DNA of 64,000 nt from positions 13,117,529 through 13,181,528 of the forward strand of contig NC_135185.1 of NCBI RefSeq assembly GCF_041146795.1, in the 5' to 3' direction. The position numbers were made by a program, and so were the translations under genes. Positions 42,401 through 50,898 of the stretch are shown piece after piece. The notes beneath the pieces are model-generated. The model had not been told where the DNA came from. It ran no database searches and saw only the letters and a list, made by a program, of their open reading frames with translations. This DNA is from Maylandia zebra. Its lineage: Eukaryota; Chordata; Actinopteri; Cichliformes; Cichlidae. How positions within the stretch are numbered: the first letter of the stretch is position 1; every line of letters begins with the position of its first letter.

Positions 42401-45400
42401 GAGGTAAGGTTACCAATGAGAATTCACCTGCTTGTTGATGTTTGCAAAAGCCTGGAAGAATTGGTTGAGCTGCTCATAATCACTGGTCTCTGTCAAGCTT
42501 GTCAACACCTCCCTTACAACATGTGCATCGTTTAAAGCACCACTGTTTGGATCAAGGATTAGATCAGCCTTTTGCGATGGTGAAAGAACGTCCAGAACTG
42601 CCAGCTATGGATACAAAAAAGTAGAATTCATGAAATGCATGTCTTTTGTATAATTTCCAGAATTTTGCTTTGCTATTCTCAAGAAAGACAGGAAGAGTAA
42701 TAAGAGTAAAGCTTACCGTAGAGATGTTGAAGTCTTTGAGGTCAGAGTATGATGTATATTGGACGAATGGACCCAGATTTGCTTTAACCCATTGGGCATC
42801 ACTCTCATTTTGTTGCCTGCAAGCTAAGGCATGCAGACAAAAGTTAGGATGTGCTCAATTTAGCAAGGTTTGTGACTGGTAGACATGAAAGAATTTAAGT
42901 TTTTTGTCTGAGTGCTTTTCAAGACATTTCACACTGGAAAGCACATAACGCACCCTATGTCTGCCCTACCTGGCTCATTGATGGCATTTTCAGCATTTCT
43001 TAGGTAGCCCAGCAGACCATGTGTGATCTCTTGCCGTCTGTACAGTGGCATCCCCTGGATAACTAAAGCCAACCCACTCACACTGCAACAGTTGAAAGAA
43101 AACATTCTCATGCTGTTCTTTGTCACTATTGTCATTTTCATTTGCAACAAAATCTTGATTGCTCCAAGAAAACTACTCACATGACTTGGTAGTTTGTGCA
43201 GCTGATGTTTGTGGTTGTGTTTATGAGCATTTCTGGAGTAAAACTGGCAAGGATAGGAATCAGTTTCACATGGAACCAAAGTTCATAGTCGTTTGTCGTG
43301 AAAGTGGAGAAATGTGGACTGATGACGATGAAGGTCGTATTCATGATCCGATCTCTCACAACAGGCTGGAAATGTGGGGTCTGTCATATTAAAGTGGAAA
43401 AAGACATAAGCAAAGGTGAGATTGCATGTTGGAAGTACACCCATACAACATGGTACAAAGGCTGTAACCATTTGTTTTCTAAGATACAATAGCCAACAAT
43501 GGATGTAGCGGTTGAGACCGATGTTTTATTCTGTGTTTACTTCTGGAATCAAATATCCACATTGTCCTCCTTCACCCTTTTAGGAGGCTAGCCTACCTGT
43601 CCATTGGCTGTCAGCTGTGTCAGGAATTCATCCACATTTTTTAGAGCATTGCCCTCTTCAAGTTTTTCAAACACAAGATCAATAAAATCTGTGTTATTGG
43701 AGGCTCCAGAGCTCAGTAGCAGCTGTGCCACCTCAGAGGGATTGAGCGTTGACAACAATCCAGCCTACAACAGGGAATCAACATAATATCAGACAGCAGT
43801 AATGACCAATGCTGTGGGTAAATGAATAGAGTTTGCAACCAAAGAAAGTGTGCTCTATGATTTTCTTGTATTTTTGATATGGCAAAATAAACTCCTGTGT
43901 TTGTTTTCTTAAGTCTACAATTTTGTTTTCCTGTTCTTAAGGGAGGACTAGAAGTGCAATGTAGGGCTTACCGTAGAGATGTTGAAGTCTTTGAGGTCAG
44001 AGTATGATGTATATTGGACGAATGGACCCAGATTTGCTTTAACCCATTGGGCATCACTCTCATTTTGTTGCCTGCAAGCTAAGGCATACAAACAAAAGTT
44101 AGGATGTGCTCAATTTAGCAAGGTTTGTGACTGGTAGACATGAAAGAATTTAAGTTTTTTGTCTGAGTGCTTTTCAAGACATTTCACACTGGAAAGCACA
44201 TAACGCACCCTATGTCTGCCCTACCTGGCTCATTGATGGCATTTTCAGCATTTCTTAGATAGCCCAGCAGACCATGTGTGATCTCTTGCCGTCTGTACAG
44301 TGGCATCTCCTGGATAACTAAAGCCAACCCACTCACACTGCAACAGTTGAAAGAAAACGTTCTCATGCTGTTCTTTGTCAGTATTGTCATTTTCATTTGC
44401 AACAAAATGTTGATTGCTCCAAGAAAACTACTCACATGACTTGGTAGTTCGTGCAGCTGATGTTTGTGGTTGTGTTTATGAGCATTTCTGGAGTAAAACT
44501 GGCAAGGATAGGAATCAGTTTCACATGGAACCAAAGTTCATAGTCGTTTGTCGTGAAAGTGGAGAAATGTGGACTGATGATAATGAAGGTCGTATTCATG
44601 ATCCGATCTCTCACAACAGGCTGGAAAATTGTCATCTGTGAAATTGAAGTGGAAAAGAAGCTAAGCAATACAGATACTGCATGTTGTAAATGTACTCATA
44701 CAACATGGTAAATGGTAAATGGCCTGTATTTATATAGCGCTTTACTAGTCCCTAAGAACCTCAAAGCGCTTTACATATCCAGTCATCCACCCATTCACGC
44801 ACACATTCACACACTGGTGATGGTAAGCTACATTGTAGCCACAGCCACTCTGGGGCGCACTGACAGATGGTACAAACGCTGCAAGCAATTCTTTTCTATG
44901 ATAGACTCCTTGAAGAGTTGTGTAGCGGTTTAGCAAATGTCTTATTCTGTCTTATCCTGCTGGAATAAAACACCAGGATTGTCCTCCTTCACCCTTTTAG
45001 AAGCCTAGCATACCTGTCCATTGGCTGTCAGTTGTGTGAGGAATCCATCCACATTTTTTAGAGCTTTGCCCTCTTGCAGTCGCTCAAACACACGATCAAT
45101 CAAATCTGTGTTATTGGAGGCTCCCAAACTCAGTACCAGCTGTGCCACCTGAGAAGGACTGAGGACTGACAACAATTCAGCCTACAAAAGAGAACCAGCA
45201 TAATATCAGACAGCAGTCATGGAAATGTTCTGGGTAAAAGAATTCCGTTTACAGGAAGATGTACATCTGCAGTTGGCACTCACAGCGGACAAATTAGGAT
45301 TGAAGGCTTCCAAGTCCTGCACAGTTGCAAAATCAGAGAAGTCGCCAAGGTTTGCCTTTAGCCACGCTTGGCTCCCCGTGATAGATGAGACACAGCCAGG

Positions 45401-47573
45401 ATCTGCAGAAAAAGCAAGAAAGTTATTGACAGGGTAATATACCACATGTTGTCATGGAAAAACCAAAGTGAGCTTGAGTTTCTCCTTTTACCTGTTGAGT
45501 CATTTCTTGACAAGAACGGTTTGATGAAGTGAGTGAAGACTGCTTGCTGTGTGTCTCTGTTCATGGATGCCTTTTGCCTTCCAAATGCCTGAATGCTACA
45601 TTTGAGAGAAAGCTTTCAATAAATAACATATTCAAAATTCAACATAATTCAACATAATTCAATCACAACCATTTCAAACTTAAATCCCATTGATATTTTA
45701 AAACATTGTAATCAACGAATTGGTACATTTTGTCACAACCTCTTCTACACAGAATAAGACCTATATTTCTTTCGTTTATTCATCCACATTTTCATTTCCT
45801 TTCATAATTTGATCATTTCATATGGTATTCTAATATGGGATAGTGAACTCTTTTAACCTCAGTCTTTTCATGTCTGGAAAAGTTTCCAACCGCGTTTTAC
45901 ATCGTGGGTAGCAATTTTCAGTTGAAATTCTCCTTTTGACTTATTTTCAATTACATAATTTCTGAATCATTATATAACATTCTTATTTTAAAGAAACACC
46001 TTCACAAACGACCACCTTATATTAAGGTGTATGCCTCTTTTACAACAGCTGGGTCACACAGTCATAACTTGTTTGGTCTGACTTGTAATTTAACAATTAT
46101 GTGATACGCATTTTTCTTTCTTCCTTTTTTTAGTGATTTCAGTGGACTTTGGGACCCTGACATCAACATTCAATGCAATACACAGTGAGAAATGTGTTAC
46201 ATGTTAGAATATTCAATTAAAATTGTTTATGTCTTTAATGATTTCCATAAGCAGTTAACAGCAGTCACCAGCAATAATTGGTAAAATGGAATTTATTCAC
46301 TTACATCTCTTGGAAAGAGGTGCAGCTGAAGTTCCACTTGCTGAGCTGGTTTAGGAAGTTTCCATTGACATAAGGCAAAAGAGGAATCATCTTCACAGAG
46401 AACCACAGCCTGATGAATTCGGGGTCACTGTCATTACCCAAACGAAGGCTGTCCAGGACTCCAAATACATCCAGAACATCAAATCCAGGGACATTGTTGT
46501 TCTGTTACAAGACAAATTTGCCATTTACCATTCTTAAAAGCTGTTACATGTTTTACACCTACACTATACTGAAGTAAAGCATTAGCTCATTTACCAGGTC
46601 AAAGAACACTTGTAAAGTCGACTCTACAATCTGCCTGAGATTTTGTTCCACCATCCTCGACTTTTCATCTGTTAAGCTTGCATTTTTACCCCTTTTACAG
46701 GATAACTCGCCTGTCAGTTTGTCCACTGCAGCAGAGCTCTAAGAACACATAGAGCAGGTGAAAGCACTGGGTTACTGTCAGTAACTTAGCACAAGGGGGA
46801 GTCATTTATCAACAATGCTTTGTGGGGACATTTAACAATTTAAGGTTTAACGATGAATTTATCATTTTTTACTCAAATTAATTCCAAAAGGCTTACTCTT
46901 TGAGTGGCATCTTGTAGATTTGCTGCATGGCAAGTTTCCTGGAAACCGTTGGTATGAGTGGTGGCTTTGCTTAAATAAGAAAAAACACGGTAACAGAAAT
47001 TAATAATAAAGTCATCTTTAACTAAAATAACATCCCTGGAATGTATTAGGTCTACAAACTGTTATTTGAGTTTGCATGCCTACCTGTTTTCAGATAAACC
47101 TGGTCCTATAAAATGCAAAAAAGAAAATGAATGAACACATGTATTAACATTTTCAAATTAATAATTAATGGAACATGGATAAGAATTATGTTAATGGATT
47201 AACTTTTAAAAGAAGAAAAAGGTGACATTTTATTTTATATTCATATAAAATTGCATATGGTTTATATGTATAAAAAAACTTACCTTGTGTTGTGTTGGAC
47301 TGTAATGTAAATTTATAAAAGAACATGTTAATTCATGTATTTCATTGTATTTCATTGTTTTTGATTTAATTATTTAATCTTGAAAAAAAAAACACTTACA
47401 GTTGCAGAGACCAGTCCTGACATACATACTATAGATTTTTTTTTTTATAAAAAAGAAAAGTGTTAGATAAGGATATATATTCTATTAAATGACTAATTGA
47501 ATGTTCAGAGATACTTACCAATGCCAATAGATGACAGTAGCAGAACTTGCACTGACATTCTTATGCCACCCAT
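97..47573 (-). CDS. Giant secreted repeat protein gene, 3' end outside window
   Basis: One minus-strand gene covers this span. It opens with a signal peptide (ATG at 47,573) and continues through six small N-terminal exons, seven complete 24-exon units and half of an eighth. Coding length in the window is about 7,458 codons: 113 N-terminal, 798 in U1, 6 x 994 in U2-U7 and 583 in U8. All exons have GT donors and AG acceptors, and phases match throughout: alpha 0 to 2, beta 2 to 1, gamma 1 to 0, delta 0 to 0. The modules are helical-looking, with NxS/NxT sites and a conserved NxSC-x-x-YQ end on alpha exons. I see no membrane segment or stop here, so the C-terminal anchor is unknown. Secretion and glycosylation are inferred. 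The family is not recognised; a likeness to mesothelin/stereocilin superhelices is only an impression. A run of separate genes is less likely because no internal promoter or signal-peptide exon is seen. Confidence 0.8.
3575..9701 (-). CDS. Giant gene unit U7 (reference unit for the exon model)
   Basis: Complete unit used to define the exons. alpha1 9,490-9,701 (ends NFSCQTYQTV); beta 9,299-9,402; gamma 9,091-9,209; delta 8,821-8,988; module a 8,405-8,589, 8,194-8,306, 7,941-8,047, 7,566-7,733; module b 7,150-7,334, 6,939-7,051, 6,680-6,786, 6,305-6,472; module c 5,889-6,073, 5,678-5,790, 5,419-5,525, delta' 5,130-5,306; alpha3 4,676-4,884 (ends NITCESYQAV); beta' 4,484-4,578; linker 4,351-4,376, 4,236-4,274, 4,153-4,174, 4,032-4,059, 3,841-3,925, 3,575-3,721. 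Exon lengths are 212, 104, 119, 168; three times 185, 113, 107, 168 (last delta 177); 209, 95, 26, 39, 22, 28, 85, 147. They total 2,982 bases, or 994 codons. The 28-base linker exon uses a GG|gtgggt donor, chosen because only this length joins its neighbours in frame. Confidence 0.8.
4307..4334 (-). repeat. G-rich intronic tract on the sense strand, once per unit
   Basis: A run of C-blocks on the plus strand, so G-blocks (six, three, three, three, six) in the pre-mRNA, sits in the short intron between the first two linker exons. It recurs at about 10,524-10,551, 16,731-16,758, 22,948-22,975, 29,165-29,192, 35,381-35,408 and, expanded, 41,599-41,632. Four or more G-runs with one-base loops fit the usual G-quadruplex pattern. 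Any role in splicing or recombination is a guess. Confidence 0.75.
9789..15911 (-). CDS. Giant gene unit U6
   Basis: Complete unit, 994 codons. Exons: alpha1 15,700-15,911; beta 15,509-15,612; gamma 15,301-15,419; delta 15,031-15,198; module a 14,615-14,799, 14,404-14,516, 14,151-14,257, 13,776-13,943; module b 13,360-13,544, 13,149-13,261, 12,897-13,003, 12,522-12,689; module c 12,106-12,290, 11,895-12,007, 11,636-11,742, delta' 11,347-11,523; alpha3 10,893-11,101; beta' 10,701-10,795; linker 10,568-10,593, 10,453-10,491, 10,370-10,391, 10,249-10,276, 10,056-10,140, 9,789-9,935. A short intron deletion abuts the module b gamma exon at 13,004-13,010. The acceptor AG survives and the reading frame is unaffected. 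Its linker variants match U4. Confidence 0.78.
15999..22125 (-). CDS. Giant gene unit U5
   Basis: Complete unit, 994 codons. Exons: alpha1 21,914-22,125; beta 21,723-21,826; gamma 21,515-21,633; delta 21,245-21,412; module a 20,829-21,013, 20,618-20,730, 20,365-20,471, 19,990-20,157; module b 19,574-19,758, 19,363-19,475, 19,104-19,210, 18,729-18,896; module c 18,313-18,497, 18,102-18,214, 17,843-17,949, delta' 17,554-17,730; alpha3 17,100-17,308; beta' 16,908-17,002; linker 16,775-16,800, 16,660-16,698, 16,577-16,598, 16,456-16,483, 16,265-16,349, 15,999-16,145. Two small length variants in the linker introns (near 16,218 and 16,399) are shared with U7 but not with U6, which lies between them. 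This points to a two-unit, 12.4 kb duplication. Confidence 0.78.
22213..28342 (-). CDS. Giant gene unit U4
   Basis: Complete unit, 994 codons. Exons: alpha1 28,131-28,342; beta 27,940-28,043; gamma 27,732-27,850; delta 27,462-27,629; module a 27,046-27,230, 26,835-26,947, 26,582-26,688, 26,207-26,374; module b 25,791-25,975, 25,580-25,692, 25,321-25,427, 24,946-25,113; module c 24,530-24,714, 24,319-24,431, 24,060-24,166, delta' 23,771-23,947; alpha3 23,317-23,525; beta' 23,125-23,219; linker 22,992-23,017, 22,877-22,915, 22,794-22,815, 22,673-22,700, 22,480-22,564, 22,213-22,359. Its module a gamma exon carries the 'tatgat' form found in modules b and c, where other units have 'tacgct', so a patch seems to have moved between modules. 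Linker intron variants match U6 rather than U5. Confidence 0.78.
28430..34559 (-). CDS. Giant gene unit U3
   Basis: Complete unit, 994 codons. Exons: alpha1 34,348-34,559; beta 34,157-34,260; gamma 33,949-34,067; delta 33,679-33,846; module a 33,263-33,447, 33,052-33,164, 32,799-32,905, 32,424-32,591; module b 32,008-32,192, 31,797-31,909, 31,538-31,644, 31,163-31,330; module c 30,747-30,931, 30,536-30,648, 30,277-30,383, delta' 29,988-30,164; alpha3 29,534-29,742; beta' 29,342-29,436; linker 29,209-29,234, 29,094-29,132, 29,011-29,032, 28,890-28,917, 28,697-28,781, 28,430-28,576. Module a shares variants with U4 (near 33,396 and 33,515), while module b shares variants with U2. A single unit is thus a patchwork of its two neighbours, as unequal exchange or conversion would produce. 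Confidence 0.78.
34647..40775 (-). CDS. Giant gene unit U2
   Basis: Complete 24-exon unit, 994 codons. Exons in gene order: alpha1 40,564-40,775; beta 40,373-40,476; gamma 40,165-40,283; delta 39,895-40,062; module a 39,479-39,663, 39,268-39,380, 39,015-39,121, 38,640-38,807; module b 38,224-38,408, 38,013-38,125, 37,754-37,860, 37,379-37,546; module c 36,963-37,147, 36,752-36,864, 36,493-36,599, delta' 36,204-36,380; alpha3 35,750-35,958; beta' 35,558-35,652; linker 35,425-35,450, 35,310-35,348, 35,227-35,248, 35,106-35,133, 34,913-34,997, 34,647-34,793. It shares with U3 a base change in the module b alpha exon (Pro to Ala in ISPHFS) and another in the module b delta exon, so U2 and U3 are close relatives there. 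Module c has its own change in the intron between alpha2 and beta (near 36,897). Confidence 0.78.
40863..46501 (-). CDS. Giant gene unit U1 (23% shorter at protein level than later units are alike; one central module fewer)
   Basis: First repeat unit, 798 codons instead of 994 because it has two central modules where later units have three. Exons in gene order: alpha1 46,305-46,501; beta 45,492-45,595; gamma 45,284-45,402; delta 45,014-45,181; alpha2 44,436-44,620; beta 44,225-44,337; gamma 43,972-44,078; delta 43,597-43,764; alpha2 43,181-43,365; beta 42,970-43,082; gamma 42,717-42,823; delta' 42,428-42,604; alpha3 41,974-42,182; beta' 41,782-41,876; linker 41,649-41,674, 41,527-41,565, 41,444-41,465, 41,323-41,350, 41,130-41,214 and 40,863-41,009. 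Its alpha1 is clearly diverged (ends NFSCTSFQEM, 197 bases against 212). The 700-base intron after alpha1 has no match in the array. A fish dispersed repeat sits in the delta-alpha2 intron. U1 is therefore the least homogenised unit. Confidence 0.75.
44711..44866 (+). repeat. Dispersed fish repeat ('tatatagcgc' type) in a U1 intron
   Basis: An insertion with the motifs 'tttatatagcgcttt', 'caaagcgctttac' and 'tggggcgcactgacag' interrupts the intron between delta and alpha2 of U1. A six-base repeat (atggta) stands at each side, at 44,705-44,710 and 44,867-44,872. The other units have the uninterrupted intron. A relative lies at 63,341-63,530. The family is a common non-autonomous teleost repeat; its class is not certain from sequence alone. 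Confidence 0.7.
45611..46304 (-). other. AT-rich intron between U1 alpha1 and beta, unique
   Basis: About 700 bases of AT-rich sequence with no similarity to the array and no exon-like open frame. Left of 45,615 it merges with array intron sequence. A short direct repeat (attcaacata) occurs near 45,636-45,660. It is the largest intron seen in this gene. Confidence 0.6.
46595..47573 (-). CDS. N-terminal exons of the giant gene: signal peptide and leader
   Basis: Six coding exons in gene order: 47,519-47,573, 47,400-47,428, 47,284-47,299, 47,084-47,105, 46,897-46,969 and 46,595-46,738. Exons 1 and 2 together code for a signal peptide: a short N-terminus with one Arg (MGGIRMS), a core rich in V, L, I and S, and a likely cleavage site near VSA-T. 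Two micro-exons of 16 and 22 bases follow. Phases run 0-1, 1-0, 0-1, 1-2, 2-0, 0-0 without a break. The fifth and sixth exons match in size class, phase and pattern the last two linker exons found in every downstream unit (85 and 147 bases). The array unit therefore seems to contain a copy of this leader without its signal peptide. The acceptor of the 29-base exon has a poor pyrimidine tract, which is the weakest point of the model. Confidence 0.7.
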
Positions 47574-47954
47574 CGTGAGAACTCAGTTCTCACTTTTTTT
47601 TTTTTGCCCCTCAGTTGATTTTCAGATTATTTAATTTTTATTTTAGATAAAGATGTAAAGTGATACTGGAAAAGAAAAATGAAGTGATAAAAGGGCATTT
47701 TAATTATTGCACTGCATTAGATCTAAGAATTTTTGATACAGAAACTCAATAGTAAAGAACATAAAAGTATGACGTTTGAATGACATGTTATACATACACA
47801 ATGCATACATTTTCTTTTTAATCCCTCCAAAGCTAAAAGCAAGATTAAATAGTATGGATTATTTCTTACTTCTGTACAGTGATTATAAATTAATAACAGA
47901 GTATATCAGAAAGCGAGATAAGCCATAGAAAGATGTTTAACTGGTTGAACTCAC

Positions 47955-47988
47955 CTCTCGAACTCCTTCACTCTGTGAGAGAAGACTG
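47955..47988 (-). other. Probable 5' untranslated exon
   Basis: Minus-strand sequence from about 30 bases below the TATA box to a GTGAGT donor whose GT lies at 47,953-47,954. It has no ATG in frame with the signal-peptide exon. The exon that follows must carry an acceptor just before the ATG at 47,573; several AGs lie within 45 bases upstream of it, so the exact acceptor is open. The right edge here is a guess from TATA spacing. Confidence 0.4.
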
Positions 47989-48014
47989 AAGATCGCTGTT
48001 AGTGGTGAAGCAGG

Positions 48015-48020
48015 TATATA
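48015..48020 (-). promoter_or_regulatory. TATA box of the giant gene
   Basis: TATATA lies on the minus strand. It sits about 30 bases upstream of a short pyrimidine-rich stretch, which is followed by a clean GT donor at 47,953-47,954. That spacing fits a TATA promoter driving the giant gene, whose ATG lies about 440 bases further on. The promoter role is inferred from position; a transcript end would settle it. Confidence 0.5.
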
Positions 48021-48968
48021 CTGGGTGGGGTAAAAGAAAATTAGAGCAGATGAAGCAAAACATGCTGAGAATGTTCTAAAAGATTCCATTGGGTAAACAC
48101 ATTGCCAAACACTGTGCACAAACAGTATGGACTACACTTTGGATAGATGATCATTATTCAGTCAACAGAACATGGAATTTGCGAAATATGATTAAGGACT
48201 GTTGATATGTAAATGCTTTGGTTATAACTACCTACAACGGGGTTAAAGGAAATGTTATGATTTTGGATAAAGTTTGGCAAAATCAATGTTTATGGCTAAA
48301 AAGAAAACAAAGAGGATATGATTTTGGGTTACCTAGACCTCCTTTTTTCCACCTCAGTCTCACATTACTCAGCAACTGCTGAGTAATAAAATTGTTACCC
48401 CTTATGAAGGCAGTCCATCGTTACCTTTTAGAGTTTACATATACTGTAGTGGTACTGGCAATAATTTGGATGCAAGCATGAACTTTGAAGACCAAATCAG
48501 GGAATACAATCTAGCCTCCATTGCTTTTCACTTCCTTCACCTAGGCACCTAGGCAAATCTCATGCATCTCAAATAATAATCTCGTTACCTGAAAACATCC
48601 TCATTTCTGTGTCCTTATCACTGACATTTCCCAGATTTGGTACCTTATATGCTTTTAGTCTAGCATAAATCTCTGTTCTGTAATTGGCATGAAAATTCTG
48701 GACTATCTGCTTGAATGCTTCCTAAGCTTTTAATTCAGCTGGCTTTTTCTTTTGAACTCTTCATTAAGCATTAGTTCATGGACTTTAGGAGAAGATTTCA
48801 AAAACACCTTCCTTAATTTTGGCTTTACTTTTCTTGAGACCAAACATACTCCTTAAAAGCTGAAACACATCACTGTTTCTGCCCAGTCACTGTAGTTGTT
48901 TAGTAGTAGTTGGAAGATCGTAAAGAATTTGCTTCTGGGCTCAACAAACACTAGTACAACCGGGTTGA
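48021..48968. other. Upstream intergenic DNA, no gene seen
   Basis: AT-rich sequence upstream of the TATA box. Frames are short on both strands, with no recognised repeat, coding exon or RNA gene. It could hold enhancers of the giant gene, but nothing in the sequence shows this. Confidence 0.5.
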
Positions 48969-48976
48969 TGAGTTTC

Positions 48977-50661
48977 CAGAGGTGTGGACTCGAGTCACAT
49001 GACTTGGACTCGAGTCAGACTCGAGTCATTAATTTTATGACTTTAGACTTGACTTGAAAAAATGTTCTAAGACTTGTGACTTGACTTGGACTTTTACACC
49101 AATGACTTGGGACTTGAATTGGACTTGAACCGGTTTACTTGAAAAGACTTGATATTTTACCCCAAATATAAAATTTAACATGCATATTATATAGAGATTG
49201 AAAATGTGACGTCATTCACGGGTAGAACCGCAAAGGATTCTGGGAACTCGTGGCAAGCGGTACTAGCGCACGCAGGCTTTCAATTAAAATCAGTTATACA
49301 GCGATAAAAAGAAACACAAAAATGTCAAGAAGCCGTTTTATTATTAACTGCAATAGCCGGTCGCATGACAGCCACTGGAAGCCGACGGGTAAAGAGATCG
49401 GTTGTTATCGGATTACGTCGTTGAAGAGAAATTGTTCAAGCCATGTTTCCGAAGTAACAAAGACGCGACGGATGGCCTGGATTGCAGCCATTCAAAGATC
49501 AAATATAACGTCCCAGAACACTCCAGCTCACAGGTTAGTCTGCTCCAAGCATTTACACGAAGGTCAGTGTTTTTTAGTAGTTAATACGTCATTTTTCATA
49601 ACATAATTGGTGATATAGGTTACAAGCAAGTCTGGCGCTGAACAGAAATTGTCACGCTATGCTCCTTTGTTTATTGTGCATAAACAGTGAATTGTCCTGA
49701 CACAATATTGCGTTTCGCCTCTGTTATTATGGTACATTGACAAAAACATATACTTTTATTCACAGGATAAAACAGGTTTTTTGTATCACTAATTGCCCAG
49801 TACGATTACAGCATACAGTATTATTGTCACTGCTACATTTCTGTAACGCATACCAGAAATTATTTCCACTACTAATTAATTACCGTTGAGCTCAAAGATC
49901 CTATTAATAAACGGTTAAGGAATGTGTATTTATGACGACAGTTTGTGAGACTGGTAAACTTATGATACGTACGATGGTCTTTCGTTCTACACGGTGCATT
50001 TCAAGGTCCTGCACCCATCCGTCGGTAAACTGTACCTGGGCTTGTTGCAGTGACCTGAAGTTACTAAACTTCATGAGTGTATGCACTCACTCCAAGAACC
50101 GTATGATTATAAATATACATATAAATATGCTACGATGAGATAGCTGACTTCATCTAACTAGCAAATGTTGTCCAGGCTACGTTGGTGATGCAGTTTTTTT
50201 TAATATGTATGATATTTTTGTCATGCGATTTTAAAGCCGGTCCTATAACCGCATCCAAGAATAACATGCAGCTTATCTCAGAACTGTCGGTGAAAATTAT
50301 TCTTGGAGCTAGGTTTAATTGAGCTGCATTTTAAAGAGGTGCAATTTCACAATTTGTGTATATTTTCTAAGTTCACTATTTTGTCATGTGTTGAGAAAAA
50401 CACAGATTTTAAAATTACATGGTCTAATATTTACATTTAGCATATAACTGCAACATTATTTTTTCATTTTTTTTTTTTAAAGACTCGAAAGGACTTGAAA
50501 TTCAAAGTTTCAGACTTGTGACTTGACTCGGACTTTTACACCAGTGACTTGAGACTCGACTCTGACTTGCCTGACATTACTTGAGACTTGACTTGAGACT
50601 TGAGGATAAAGACTTGAGACTTACTTGAGACTTGCAAAACAATGACTTGGTCCCACCTCTG
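48977..50661 (+). mobile_element. hAT-type DNA transposon, non-autonomous, with THAP-like exon
   Basis: Ends are cagaggtgtgg on the left and cccacctctg on the right, an imperfect terminal inverted repeat of the CAGAGGTG kind used by fish hAT elements. The eight bases TGAGTTTC stand on both sides (48,969-48,976 and 50,662-50,669), a perfect hAT-length target duplication. Both ends also carry arrays of 'gacttg/gactcg' motifs, probably subterminal transposase-binding repeats. The 1,685-base body has no hAT transposase, so it would need help in trans. One THAP-like exon lies inside. Confidence 0.9.
49322..49562 (+). CDS. THAP-like zinc-finger exon inside the hAT element
   Basis: An open stretch from an ATG at 49,322 to a gt donor at 49,563 codes for about 80 residues with the look of a THAP DNA-binding domain: an N-terminal NCNSRSHDS segment, GKEIGCYR, TRRMAWIAAIQRSNIT and a terminal VCSKH (the C-x2-H half of the C2CH zinc site). 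Only one cysteine is visible in the first half of the site, so zinc binding may be lost. THAP domains of this form are common at the N-terminus of fish DNA-transposon proteins. The rest of that protein is absent from this copy. The frame is open back to 49,250, but the inner ATG starts where the domain starts. Host function is unlikely. Confidence 0.6.
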
Positions 50662-50669
50662 TGAGTTTC

Positions 50670-50898
50670 AATGTTATGCAAAATCTACGTAGGTTACATC
50701 AGTGTCGTTTGGACCTGTTGTTGACATTGTTATATTTTTGACTATAAAACTGGTCAGAAAGTTATACTGATACATCCCAACAAAACCATTCACAAAATTT
50801 ACAATAAAACAGTAACATCGTCAAGTTTTGGTTTTACAACCGAAAGTAAAGTGAAGCTGTGCAATTACTGTTGTGTCATTACTAAATTATTAAAACTG
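50670..50898. other. Short spacer, nothing recognised
   Basis: AT-rich DNA between the hAT target duplication and the LINE fragment. No frame, repeat or RNA gene that I can support. Confidence 0.4.

Larger units (their letters stand above)
1..45610 (-). repeat. Nested tandem array: 6.2 kb units made of 1.26 kb modules
   Basis: The same landmarks recur with a period of 6,210-6,217 bases (for example the alpha1 exon at 3,276, 9,490, 15,700, 21,914, 28,131, 34,348 and 40,564). Inside each unit a second period of 1,254-1,261 bases repeats three times (alpha2 exons at 5,889, 7,150 and 8,405 in U7). The two outer modules (alpha1 and alpha3 types) are older, diverged members of the same family. Introns are nearly as alike as exons, so homogenisation is recent and not only selective. 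The right edge of array similarity lies near 45,615, inside the intron after U1 alpha1. Confidence 0.95.

Noticed and set aside
1-45610. Seven or eight separate tandem genes
   Set aside because: No signal-peptide exon, TATA box or stop was found inside any unit, and the last exon of each unit joins the first of the next in phase.
1-45610. Non-coding satellite DNA
   Set aside because: More than 180 exons with consistent lengths, splice sites, phases and N-glycosylation motifs stay open in all units.
1-45610. CRISPR-like array
   Set aside because: The repeat period is kilobases, the repeats are spliced exons, and the organism is a vertebrate.
49250-49606. Host THAP gene
   Set aside because: It lies wholly inside an element with clear ends and target duplications and has no further exons.
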